Source: Gammaproteobacteria bacterium
GTDB taxonomy: Bacteria; Pseudomonadota; Gammaproteobacteria; PS1; Pseudothioglobaceae
DNA: 20,639 nt
NCBI GenBank assembly: GCA_028599035.1
Contig: JAQRMT010000002.1
Span: forward strand, 16,217-36,855
Reading direction: 5' to 3'
Shown: positions 1 to 6,736 of the stretch, in pieces
Numbering within the stretch: position 1 is the stretch's first letter
Layout of the letters: every line of letters starts with the position of its first letter
The notes under the pieces: model-generated
Seen by the model: the letters and a program-made list of their open reading frames with translations, nothing else
Told to the model about the DNA's origin: nothing
Databases searched by the model: none
Program-made: the position numbers and the translations under genes

Positions 1-739
1 AATTGTGTTTAGCAGGTCTCTGTGAAAACGCTGACACCTCGTACTGAGAAAAACCCGCCTGCTCTAATAATTGATACCCCTGTGCTTGCATTTCCCAATT
101 TTCTTCTTGCGAAAGTTTTGGCGGGTGCTTGGCAAAAAAAGTATTTGGCTCGATGGTGAGTTGATAAAAAGAAATATGCGCTGGATTAAGTGCAATTGCT
201 CGTCCAATATCATCTAAGCACTCATCAACACTTTGCGCTTCAAAGCCAAACATTAAATCAATATTGATATTATCAAACTCTGCTATTTGCGCTTGTTGCA
301 CGGTCTTAATGACTTGTTGACTTGAATGTATTCTGCCTAAGTTTTTCAAATGCCTGTCATTAAAAGATTGCACGCCAATGGATAAACGATTCACGCCTAA
401 TGCTCTTAATTCATTAAAATTTTTGCCATCACTTGCACCAGGGTTGGCTTCCAGCGTTATTTCAATGTCCTTGGCAAAATCTAACATTACTCTCAAGCCT
501 GAGAACAACACTTTCATTGCCTCAATCGAACATAAGCTTGGCGTACCGCCGCCAATAAAAATCGTTTGAATTTCTCGCCCTTGCACCCAGTGCAGTTGAT
601 TTTTTAAATCTGCCAACACCGCTTGCATATAAGCCATGTCATTTTCACTGTGCTGCTCGTGCGAATTAAAATCACAATAAGGGCATTTTTTAACACACCA
701 AGGGTAGTGAATATACAGCGAAAGTGGTGGCAGAATCAC
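1..739 (-). CDS. hemW: HemW, radical SAM haem chaperone / oxygen-independent coproporphyrinogen oxidase-like protein (3' end outside window)
   Basis: This frame is open from a GTG at 739-737 to the window edge and gives about 246 residues of a protein that is usually near 380. The N-terminus reads LPPLSLYIHYPWC, followed by the radical SAM cluster motif C-x3-C-x2-C (CVKKCPYC). The SAM-binding glycine motif IGGGTPS, LEANPG, RLSIGVQSF, NINIDLMFG and QYEVSAF follow, all in the order typical of HemW. HemW relatives bind haem and a [4Fe-4S] cluster with SAM and are thought to deliver haem to membrane respiratory proteins; older annotations call them HemN-like. I chose the GTG start because the E. 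coli protein begins two residues ahead of the same LPPLSLYIH block. The GTG overlaps the TGA of rdgB, so the two are probably translationally coupled. There are no in-frame stops in the part seen. The N-terminal identity is firm; the C-terminal part lies outside. Confidence 0.93.
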   Translation of the reverse strand, partial: MILPPLSLYIHYPWCVKKCPYCDFNSHEQHSENDMAYMQAVLADLKNQLHWVQGREIQTIFIGGGTPSLCSIEAMKVLFSGLRVMLDFAKDIEITLEANPGASDGKNFNELRALGVNRLSIGVQSFNDRHLKNLGRIHSSQQVIKTVQQAQIAEFDNINIDLMFGFEAQSVDECLDDIGRAIALNPAHISFYQLTIEPNTFFAKHPPKLSQEENWEMQAQGYQLLEQAGFSQYEVSAFSQRPAKHN

Positions 740-1317
740 AACTGAGAAAGTAAATCTTGCAACGCTAAAGCACGATGTGAAATCTTGTTTTTAATCTCAG
801 GCGCTAGTTCAGCAGAAGTGCAGCCCTGCGTTGGTAAATAAAAAACAGGATCATAGCCAAAACCATTTTCGCCCACTTTTTTACGCAAAATCTCACCCTC
901 CCAGCCTCGTTGAATAATAATAGGCGTTGGATCATTGGCAGACTCAACAAACACAATTGCACACCAAAATCTAGCGCCCCGTTCGCCTTCACCAACGCCT
1001 TGCATTGCCTCTAATAGTTTTTGCGTATTGGCTTTATCATCGCCATGATTGCCTGCATATCGTGCTGAATAAATACCTGGCGCACCGCCAAGTGCATCAA
1101 CCACAATACCTGAATCGTCTGCCAAAGCTGGAAGACCTGATTGTTTAGAGGCATTATGCGCTTTAATCAAGGCATTTTCTACAAAACTCAGCCCAGTCTC
1201 AGGCACTTCTTCAACCCTCATGTCGTTCATTGACACAACTTCATAAACCCCTTTAAGCATGGCATTAAATTCTTTAATTTTTCCTTGATTGTTGCTGGCT
1301 AAGATAATTTTTCGCAT
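736..1317 (-). CDS. rdgB: RdgB, XTP/dITP (non-canonical purine NTP) pyrophosphatase
   Basis: The 193-residue product matches the usual length of the RdgB/HAM1 family. It hydrolyses dITP, XTP and deaminated purine nucleotides to monophosphates, keeping them out of nucleic acids in the cytoplasm. Family motifs are visible in order: the nucleotide-binding ASNNQGK at residues 7-13, ETGLSFVENA at 40-49, the metal-site LADDSG near 65-70, GAPGIYSARYAG at 78-89, GFGYDPVFY, and a C-terminal SHRALAL base-recognition block. The ATG is preceded by AT-rich sequence with no clear Shine-Dalgarno. The gene ends in an overlap with the GTG start of hemW, the common rdgB-hemW order of gammaproteobacteria, and it diverges from rpiA across only 42 bp. 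Nothing looks broken. Confidence 0.96.
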   Translation of the reverse strand: MRKIILASNNQGKIKEFNAMLKGVYEVVSMNDMRVEEVPETGLSFVENALIKAHNASKQSGLPALADDSGIVVDALGGAPGIYSARYAGNHGDDKANTQKLLEAMQGVGEGERGARFWCAIVFVESANDPTPIIIQRGWEGEILRKKVGENGFGYDPVFYLPTQGCTSAELAPEIKNKISHRALALQDLLSQL

Positions 1318-1321
1318 AGTG

Positions 1322-1327
1322 TATAAT
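1322..1327 (+). promoter_or_regulatory. possible -10 box for rpiA
   Basis: A perfect TATAAT lies in the 42-bp gap between the divergent rdgB and rpiA genes, placing a start about 25 bp before the rpiA ATG. No convincing -35 hexamer is seen 16-18 bp upstream (that stretch lies inside rdgB), and the region is AT-rich, so the match may be chance. Confidence 0.3.
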
Positions 1328-1359
1328 AATTTATCAATTTAAATTTTTCAAAAAAGATT

Positions 1360-2019
1360 ATGACACAAGATGAAATGAAGCAAGCGGTAGCAATTGAGGC
1401 ATTAAATTATGTCGTTGAGGATACTATTATAGGCGTTGGCACTGGCTCAACAGCTAATTTTTTCATTGATGCTTTGGCAACGATGAAAGACAAAATAAAA
1501 GGCACAGTAGCGAGTTCCGAGGCAACAGCCCAGCGATTAAAATCACATAGCATTGAAGTGTTTGATTTAAATGATATTGAAAAAATGTCAGTTTATATTG
1601 ATGGCGCTGATGAATCAGACGATGGGCTTAACTTGATTAAAGGCGGCGGCGGTGCACTCACTCGTGAGAAAATTGTAGCCAGTGTGGCAGATAAATTTAT
1701 CTGCATTGCTGATGAATCTAAACTGGTGGAGGTGATGGGCAAATTCCCTTTGCCTGTAGAGGTCATCCCAATGAGTGCGAACTATGTCAGCCGTGAGATT
1801 GTTAAAAGAACAGGTGGTACTGTGCAATTAAGAGATTTCACCACTGATAATGGCAACTTAATTTTAGATGTGAATAACTTAAAAATCACCGATCCAAAGA
1901 CATTAGAAACCGAATTAAACAGCATTGTTGGCGTGGTCACTAACGGCTTGTTCGCCAATGGCCCTGCGGATGTTTTACTACTCGGCACGCCAAAAGGCGT
2001 TCGTGTGGTTACGGCTTAG
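1360..2019 (+). CDS. rpiA: RpiA, ribose-5-phosphate isomerase A
   Basis: The product is 219 residues, exactly the length of E. coli RpiA, and aligns with it without visible gaps. It interconverts ribose 5-phosphate and ribulose 5-phosphate in the cytoplasm, serving the pentose phosphate and Calvin cycles; in an autotrophic sulfur oxidiser it would help regenerate ribulose 1,5-bisphosphate (inference). The phosphate-binding loop GVGTGSTA starts at residue 25. D81 and D84 (DGAD), K94 (KGGGG) and E103 (TREKI) sit at the same numbers as the catalytic residues of the E. coli enzyme. KFPLPVEVIPM and the C-terminal GVVTNGLFA block are also present. The 5' side is divergent from rdgB. The last 11 bp overlap the end of the convergent metalloprotease gene. 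The Shine-Dalgarno is weak (A-rich). Confidence 0.97.
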   Translation: MTQDEMKQAVAIEALNYVVEDTIIGVGTGSTANFFIDALATMKDKIKGTVASSEATAQRLKSHSIEVFDLNDIEKMSVYIDGADESDDGLNLIKGGGGALTREKIVASVADKFICIADESKLVEVMGKFPLPVEVIPMSANYVSREIVKRTGGTVQLRDFTTDNGNLILDVNNLKITDPKTLETELNSIVGVVTNGLFANGPADVLLLGTPKGVRVVTA

Positions 2020-3337
2020 ATAAATCTAGAATTTGTTGTAAGTTACCAATCTTGACATTAATAATATCGTACAAGTCTTGCGAGCGTACCAATGTTTTTG
2101 CACGCTGATAATGCCCAATCGCTTTTTTTAACTCGCCTTGTGCAATCAACGCCTTCGCATTTTGAATGTGCGAACGCCCAAAATCTCCTTGTTTTAAGTA
2201 TAGGTATGCCAAAAGTTTATAAGATTCATAACTACCTTGATTCATTTTCAGAAAAGGTTTTAAAATTGCAACGCCCAAACGAGGTTGTTGATTATCCAAA
2301 TACGCTTTAGCCATATAATATATATTCACCTCATCGCCTGCATCATGCTTATCAAAATATTGCTGTGCCATTTCAATATCGCCCAATTGAGATGCAATAC
2401 GCCCCGCTAAAATATAACTGGATTTGTCGCTATTGATGGTTAACAACTTATCACTATATTGTTTGGCAGTTTGATAATCCTGCTTATCAAACGCCTGATA
2501 AGCCTGCATATAATAAACAATCGCCTTGTCTTTTTCAAGCTTAATCCGCTGATGCTGTTGATAATATAATTTAGCTTTAATCGTTGTATATTCAAAAGAA
2601 TCTTGCCGATAATCGCCCGAATTATGCGCCGTTCGTTGCAAACTGTCCGAAATACGGTTGATACTTAGTGGATGTGATTGCAAAAACTCTTGTGCATTAG
2701 CGCTGTCTTGGAGTTTTTTGAAAAAATTCGCCATCCCCTGAGGGTTAAAACCAGATTTTTTCAACATAGAAGTGCCAATTCGGTCTGCCTCCCACTCATG
2801 CTCACGGGTAAAATTAATATTTTTCTGCAGTGTGCCTGCAACGGCAGAGGTGAGAATGGCTTCTGATGCTTCCTTACTATCAACTAATACTGCTGCCAAC
2901 ACACCTGCCAACATCAAATAGGATTGCTTGCCTGCTTTCTCTGAAAATCGCTCAAGATGATTTTGGGTAACATGGGATATTTCATGCGAGAGCACACCTG
3001 CCAATTCAGACTCAGAATCCGAACTCAACAACATTCCTGTATGCACGCCAATATAGCCGTACGGACCAGCAAAGGCATTAATACTACTGTCTTTTAAGAT
3101 AAAAAATCCAAAATGTTTGCTTGGGTTCTCACTGTAAGTTGCCAGCTCATGCCCTAGTTTTTTTAAATAAGTTGTCGCCTCAATGTCAGAAACAACCGAA
3201 TTTGTACCCCAAATTAATTGTAAAAATTCTCTGCCTCGTTTTTTTTCGTCCAAAGATTCTGACAACGGCAACTCTGGAACACTTAGTGCAAAAACAAAAA
3301 ATGGAATTAAGAGCAAGGGTAAAAAAAACTTTGTCAT
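2009..3337 (-). CDS. bepA: BepA-like periplasmic M48 zinc metalloprotease with C-terminal TPR region
   Basis: This 442-residue protein starts with a hydrophobic signal peptide (about residues 1-20), so it should act in the periplasm. The zinc site HEISH is at 118-122, and the distal glutamate lies in HEWEADRIG near 180-188. A serine-histidine-proline block (SHPLSINRISD, His222) corresponds to the regulatory His-switch region of E. coli BepA. From about residue 255 the sequence is helical, with repeated A/Y/G patterns typical of tetratricopeptide repeats. BepA-type proteins (formerly YfgC) check assembly of outer-membrane proteins such as LptD and degrade stalled ones. The family member in E. 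coli is about 487 residues, so this one is slightly shorter but intact. It is divergent from tusA and convergent with rpiA, overlapping it by 11 bp. Assignment to M48 is firm; the precise BepA orthology is likely but inferred. Confidence 0.88.
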   Translation of the reverse strand: MTKFFLPLLLIPFFVFALSVPELPLSESLDEKKRGREFLQLIWGTNSVVSDIEATTYLKKLGHELATYSENPSKHFGFFILKDSSINAFAGPYGYIGVHTGMLLSSDSESELAGVLSHEISHVTQNHLERFSEKAGKQSYLMLAGVLAAVLVDSKEASEAILTSAVAGTLQKNINFTREHEWEADRIGTSMLKKSGFNPQGMANFFKKLQDSANAQEFLQSHPLSINRISDSLQRTAHNSGDYRQDSFEYTTIKAKLYYQQHQRIKLEKDKAIVYYMQAYQAFDKQDYQTAKQYSDKLLTINSDKSSYILAGRIASQLGDIEMAQQYFDKHDAGDEVNIYYMAKAYLDNQQPRLGVAILKPFLKMNQGSYESYKLLAYLYLKQGDFGRSHIQNAKALIAQGELKKAIGHYQRAKTLVRSQDLYDIINVKIGNLQQILDLSKP

Positions 3338-3345
3338 GGGGTGGT

Positions 3346-3351
3346 ATTATA
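3346..3351 (-). promoter_or_regulatory. possible -10 box for the M48 protease gene
   Basis: A TATAAT on the minus strand ends nine bases before the protease ATG, so the transcript would have almost no leader. No Shine-Dalgarno is visible before that ATG, which is consistent with a near-leaderless message. The -35 is poor. It directly abuts the -35 of the opposing tusA promoter. Confidence 0.3.
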
Positions 3352-3352
3352 T

Positions 3353-3380
3353 TTGACTATTCAGCAGTGAATGATATAAA
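3353..3380 (+). promoter_or_regulatory. sigma70-type promoter of the tusA-dsrE2 operon
   Basis: TTGACT (3353-3358) and TATAAA (3375-3380) are separated by 16 bp, close to the sigma70 consensus, and predict a start near 3387, about 57 bp before the tusA ATG. A 6-bp inverted pair, GACTAT at 3355-3360 and ATAGTC at 3381-3386, brackets the spacer and -10 box and could be an operator, though it may be chance. Confidence 0.6.
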
Positions 3381-3391
3381 ATAGTCGAACT

Positions 3392-3409
3392 TATTAGAAA
3401 ATTCTAATA
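3392..3409. promoter_or_regulatory. 8-bp inverted repeat in the tusA leader
   Basis: TATTAGAA and TTCTAATA form perfect 8-bp arms around a 2-bp centre, immediately after the predicted tusA transcription start. The symmetry and the tiny spacer look more like a dimeric repressor site than an RNA hairpin. No regulator gene is nearby to pair it with. Confidence 0.4.
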
Positions 3410-3443
3410 TGTATTTAATTTAATAAACTACAAGGAGTTCACA

Positions 3444-3668
3444 ATGGCTGACGAAACTTTAGACGCATCAGGCTTAAACTGCCCATTACCAATTTTAAAA
3501 ACTAAAAAAGCACTTTCTAAAATGGATACTGGGAAAATCTTAGATGTAATTTCAACTGATGCAGGTTCAGTAAAAGACATTGAAGCTTTTTGCAATCAAA
3601 CAGGCAACAAACTTATCTCAACAGTAGAAGACGGCGGTAAATATGTCTTCACTATTGAAAAAGCTTAA
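3444..3668 (+). CDS. tusA: TusA-family sulfur carrier protein
   Basis: The product has 74 residues, the usual size of TusA (SirA-like) proteins. The active-site motif CPLPILKTKKAL starts at Cys13, the residue that carries the persulfide. In sulfur oxidisers TusA takes sulfane sulfur, usually from a rhodanese, and passes it on through DsrE-type proteins to DsrEFH and DsrC; in other bacteria it serves tRNA thiolation. Here it is followed 28 bp later by dsrE2 under a shared promoter and terminator, which points to the oxidative role. A strong Shine-Dalgarno AAGGAG (3432-3437) supports this start. The gene is highly recognisable; which acceptor it uses is inferred from context. Confidence 0.95.
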   Translation: MADETLDASGLNCPLPILKTKKALSKMDTGKILDVISTDAGSVKDIEAFCNQTGNKLISTVEDGGKYVFTIEKA

Positions 3669-3696
3669 AACAAAAATTTAAACGGGGAGGTTTATT

Positions 3697-4212
3697 ATGT
3701 CAGACAACAAAAAAATGACGATTATCGCTACTAAAGGCACTTTTGATTGGGCGTTCCCCCCTTTCATTATCGCTTCTACTGGCGTAGCAATGGATAAAGA
3801 AGTTACTATCTTCTTTACTTTTTATGGGCTTAATCTTTTACTCAAAGACACCTCTAAATTGCGCGTATCCCCTATGGGCAACCCCGCCATGCCAATGAAG
3901 CTCCCTATGGGACCTAAATGGCTACAAAAAATTGATTTTGGCCCTAAAATTCCAAACATCTTTTGGTCTTTGCCATTTACAGAGCATTTAGCCACTTATT
4001 TAATGAAAAAAACCATGAAGAAAAATGGCGTTGCTAAGTTAGACGAATTGCGTGCCATGTGTCAAGAATTCGATGTTAAGTTTATTGCCTGTGAGATGAC
4101 AGTTGATTTGTTTGGCTACAGCAAAGACGATTTCATTGATGGCGTTGAATTTGCAGGTGCAGCCACTTATTTTGATGAATGTGATGGCTCAAACCATAAC
4201 CTTTATATGTAA
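3697..4212 (+). CDS. dsrE2: DsrE2-type membrane-associated sulfurtransferase
   Basis: This 171-residue protein begins KKMTIIATKGTFDWAFPPFIIASTGVAM, followed by VTIFFTFYGLNLL, a pattern typical of the DsrE2 branch of the DsrE/DsrF-like fold. The hydrophobic stretch at about residues 18-50 fits the reported membrane association of this branch. Cysteines at 122, 132 and 162 are candidates for sulfur binding; the pair in LRAMC-x9-C lies in the part usually conserved. In Allochromatium and relatives the order is rhd-tusA-dsrE2, and DsrE2 exchanges persulfide sulfur with TusA. Here the gene follows tusA by 28 bp with a GGGGAGG ribosome site and ends just before a strong terminator, so tusA-dsrE2 is a closed two-gene operon. 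No rhodanese gene is in the window. Confidence 0.88.
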   Translation: MSDNKKMTIIATKGTFDWAFPPFIIASTGVAMDKEVTIFFTFYGLNLLLKDTSKLRVSPMGNPAMPMKLPMGPKWLQKIDFGPKIPNIFWSLPFTEHLATYLMKKTMKKNGVAKLDELRAMCQEFDVKFIACEMTVDLFGYSKDDFIDGVEFAGAATYFDECDGSNHNLYM

Positions 4213-4230
4213 GCAATGGCTTTAAGTCAA

Positions 4231-4272
4231 AACAATAAAAAACCACCCTCCTTCGGGTGGTTTTTTATTGTT
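4231..4272. terminator. strong, potentially bidirectional intrinsic terminator after dsrE2
   Basis: An 18-bp perfect stem (4231-4248 with 4255-4272) closes a six-base loop TCCTTC. The core is ACCACCC/GGGTGGT, with a run of six T on the plus side and six A upstream, so it could end transcription in both directions. It sits 18 bp after the dsrE2 stop and only 35 bp before the BCCT start codon. Confidence 0.93.
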
Positions 4273-4307
4273 TATTAAGTAAAAAACTAACGAACCCTAA
4301 AAAAAAT

Positions 4308-5906
4308 ATGAACACTAAAAATACTTACAAAATTGGTCAAGATAATATTAATGCACTTGGATTGGATATACACAATCCTGTATTTGTCGTCTCTGGTATG
4401 TCAATTATTATCTTTATAATCATTACTTTATTGTTCCAGCAGCAAGTGACAAGCTTCTTTGTCTGGCTAAGACCCGCAATAACCAATACATTTGATTGGC
4501 TGTTCTTATCTGCTGCGAATATTTTTGTTATATTTGCTATGTTTTTAGCAATAAGCCCGCTAGGAAAAGTACGCCTTGGCGGTATGGATGCTAAGCCCGA
4601 TTATAGTTATATTAGTTGGTTTTCTTTAATTTTTGCAGCAGGAATGGGGATAGGGCTGATGTTTTTTGGCGTATCAGAGCCTATCTCGCACTTTAATTCC
4701 TCCATGGGTGGCATTGTGCTAACAGAGGGTGTGCGTACAGACTGGGCACCACTAGGAGCAGCGGTAGGAGATGTTAATGCCGCCAAAAATCTCGCAATGG
4801 CAGCCACCATATTCCATTGGGGCTTACACCCTTGGGCAATTTATGCTGTTGTTGCTTTGGCTTTAGCATTTTTTACTTACAATAAAGGTTTGCCACTGAC
4901 GCTTCGCTCTGCATTTTATCCCTTATTGGGCGACAAAGTATGGGGCTGGGCTGGGCATATTATCGATGTTGTGGCAGTATTTGCTACACTATTTGGCTTA
5001 GCAACTTCATTAGGTTTTGGCACCACGCAAGCACTTGCCGGTTTTAATTCCTTATATGGCTGGGGGAGTGGATCATTAGCAATATTTATTTTCATTACGG
5101 TGATAACATTAATGGCAATTATTTCAGTAGTTAGAGGGCTTGATAACGGTATAAAAACATTATCTGAGATTAACATAGGTTTGGCAGTATTGCTTATGTT
5201 CTTTATCCTGGTAACTGGTCCGACTGCCGATATCGTCTCCACTATATTTTCAGGTGGTGCAGCTTATATTCAAAACCTAATTCCCTTATCAATGCCATTT
5301 GGGCGTGAAGACGCTAACTTCTCTCAAGGCTGGACTGCATTTTATTGGGCTTGGTGGGTTTCATGGTCGCCATTTGTAGGTATGTTTATTGCCCGCATAT
5401 CCAAAGGCAGAACAGTGCGTGAGTTTATTATGTCCGTTATTTTAATTCCAACCATATTCTCCATCATTTGGATGTCGGTCTTTGGTGGAACGGCAATTAG
5501 TCAGGTGATTGCAAATGCAGCCGCCCCTGTTGCCAGCGTTGCTCAAGAGCTTAAATTATTTGTCATGGTAGAAAATTTTCCAATCGCTGGGCTACTGTCT
5601 GTGGTTGGTATCACGCTGGTCGTGGTGTTCTTTGTCACTTCGTCTGACTCAGGTTCACTTGTCATTGACACAATCACAGCAGGCGGTAAAGAGGATGTCC
5701 CCGTTCAGCAAAGAATATTTTGGTGTTCTTTTGAGGGATTAGTCGCCATAACATTGCTTATGGTAGGTGGAAACAGTGCCCTAACAGCATTACAAGCAAT
5801 GACGGTATCCACCGGCTTACCCTTTACAATAATACTACTAGCCATGTGTTACAGTATTTACAAAGGCCTTAATGAAGAGAGCAAAAAAAAATATAGCACT
5901 TATTAA
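4308..5906 (+). CDS. BCCT-family (betaine/choline/carnitine-type) osmolyte transporter
   Basis: From the ATG at 4308 the product is 532 residues with about 12 membrane helices. It carries family hallmarks in order: GMGIGLMFFGVSEPISHF in the third helix region, HWGLHPWAIYA, FTYNKGLPLTLRSAFYP, the tryptophan-rich signature WAWWVSWSPFVGMFIARISKGRTVREF, and VTSSDSGSLVIDT, where the Thr/Ser pair matches a sodium site of BetP. BCCT proteins import quaternary ammonium or related compatible solutes with sodium or protons. The GMGIG form of the helix-3 motif suggests sodium-coupled uptake of betaine- or ectoine-like solutes, but the substrate cannot be read from sequence alone. A GTG at 4257 in the same frame lies inside the terminator stem, so I rejected it. 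The Shine-Dalgarno is weak. The C-terminus is short, lacking a long osmosensing tail. Confidence 0.9.
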   Translation: MNTKNTYKIGQDNINALGLDIHNPVFVVSGMSIIIFIIITLLFQQQVTSFFVWLRPAITNTFDWLFLSAANIFVIFAMFLAISPLGKVRLGGMDAKPDYSYISWFSLIFAAGMGIGLMFFGVSEPISHFNSSMGGIVLTEGVRTDWAPLGAAVGDVNAAKNLAMAATIFHWGLHPWAIYAVVALALAFFTYNKGLPLTLRSAFYPLLGDKVWGWAGHIIDVVAVFATLFGLATSLGFGTTQALAGFNSLYGWGSGSLAIFIFITVITLMAIISVVRGLDNGIKTLSEINIGLAVLLMFFILVTGPTADIVSTIFSGGAAYIQNLIPLSMPFGREDANFSQGWTAFYWAWWVSWSPFVGMFIARISKGRTVREFIMSVILIPTIFSIIWMSVFGGTAISQVIANAAAPVASVAQELKLFVMVENFPIAGLLSVVGITLVVVFFVTSSDSGSLVIDTITAGGKEDVPVQQRIFWCSFEGLVAITLLMVGGNSALTALQAMTVSTGLPFTIILLAMCYSIYKGLNEESKKKYSTY

Positions 5907-5956
5907 AATAAATAAAAAATACCTATCAATTCTGATTATTTGTATTTATTTATTTT
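5905..5956. terminator. possible weak AT-only stem between convergent genes
   Basis: AAAATAAATA (5905-5914) can pair with TATTTATTTT (5947-5956) between the convergent BCCT and cupin genes. The stem is entirely A/T with a 32-base loop, so it is a poor intrinsic terminator and may only reflect base composition. Confidence 0.2.
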
Positions 5957-6299
5957 CGCTTAAAAAATCGCCATCAATAATTAATAAATGCACGCCGTTT
6001 TTGGTAATTGAACGATGAGAGCTTAGATTATCAGAAACAATATATGACATGCCTTCACATAAGATGGACTTTTTACCATCTTTTAATTCATTTATTACTT
6101 CGCCTTTTAAGCAATAAACGATATGCCCTTTTTCGCACCAGTGATCGGCTTTATAATTTTTAGAATACTCTACATATCTAATTCGCAAACCTCCAAATTG
6201 AACCGTTTGCCAATAGGCTGTACCATTTTCTCCGCTGTGTTCGGTTTTTGGAATGTTTTTCCAGTCTATTGCTTGAAATGGGATGCTCAGATTTTGCAT
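5946..6299 (-). CDS. small single-domain cupin protein (DHCW-motif-type)
   Basis: The product is 117 residues and reads as a single cupin barrel. The sequence IPFQAIDWKNIPKTEHSGE and AYWQTVQFGGLRIRYVEYS precedes the metal-site-like block ADHWCEKGHIVYCLKGE (about residues 50-68), then LKDGKKSILCEGMSYIVSD and SSHRSITKNGVHLLIID, which gives the second cupin motif with a histidine. This matches the small cupin family I know under the name DHCW-motif cupin, whose reaction is not established. Metal binding through His/Glu side chains is plausible. It lies 60 bp beyond dsrR on the same strand, with no clear terminator between, so it may be read from the dsr transcript. It occupies the place where dsrS sits in Allochromatium, but it does not look like DsrS. 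A link to sulfur oxidation is unproven. Confidence 0.75.
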   Translation of the reverse strand: MQNLSIPFQAIDWKNIPKTEHSGENGTAYWQTVQFGGLRIRYVEYSKNYKADHWCEKGHIVYCLKGEVINELKDGKKSILCEGMSYIVSDNLSSHRSITKNGVHLLIIDGDFLSENK

Positions 6300-6359
6300 T
6301 TTTGTGCCTAATTGTTTGATTTACATATTAAAAATTATGTTTATTTTTATGCCTACTCA

Positions 6360-6695
6360 TCAATTATTTTTATTGGGTGCGACATCGCCCTCAGGTGGTT
6401 CATAATTTGGGTCGTTCGGATTCATAAAAATAAACCCGTAGCCACTTTCAGTGTCAATCTCATCAAAATCAACCACCATGTCTTCTAATAGCTCTTTTTG
6501 TGCATAAGCAAGCACATATTCAATGCCATTTGATTGTAAATGAATATCGCCATCTGTGCGTTCATCAAAGCCCATTAAATATCGAAAACCTTCGTCTGTT
6601 TTATCAACGGCAAAACGCATTAATAAATCTTGTGCATCAGGATTTTGAGTAGAAAGTCCGATTTCTTCAGCGGCGCGTTTAGTGATTGTAATCAT
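6360..6695 (-). CDS. dsrR: DsrR, cysteine-free IscA-like (A-type scaffold fold) protein of the dsr operon
   Basis: The 111-residue product opens with MITITKRAAEEI and contains LLMRFAVDKTDEGFRYLMGFDE and GYGFIFMNPN, the layout of A-type iron-sulfur carriers such as IscA. It contains no cysteine at all, so it cannot bind a cluster in the way IscA does. That loss is the defining trait of DsrR, which in Allochromatium was reported to affect dsr gene expression after transcription and is not an iron-sulfur donor. It follows dsrN by 29 bp as the last canonical gene of the operon. The C-terminal tail (PNYEPPEGDVAPNKNN) is low-complexity and probably disordered. Position plus the cysteine-free fold make the assignment strong. 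Confidence 0.9.
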   Translation of the reverse strand: MITITKRAAEEIGLSTQNPDAQDLLMRFAVDKTDEGFRYLMGFDERTDGDIHLQSNGIEYVLAYAQKELLEDMVVDFDEIDTESGYGFIFMNPNDPNYEPPEGDVAPNKNN

Positions 6696-6715
6696 AATTT
6701 TTTAGTAATATAAGT

Positions 6716-6736
6716 GTAAGAGATTCAAGCTCTTAC
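6716..6736 (-). repeat. 7-bp inverted repeat across the dsrN stop codon
   Basis: GTAAGAG (6716-6722) and CTCTTAC (6730-6736) pair around a 7-base loop that contains the dsrN stop codon. There is no T run after it, so it is not a terminator; it could protect the message end or be chance. Confidence 0.3.

Noticed and set aside
4257..4307. GTG-initiated N-terminal extension of the BCCT transporter
   Set aside because: It lies inside the terminator stem and lacks a ribosome site; the ATG at 4308 begins a normal BCCT N-terminus.
6300..6359. Terminator between dsrR and the cupin
   Set aside because: Only a 5-bp AT-rich stem (ACATA/TATGT) with a wide loop is present, which is too weak to call.
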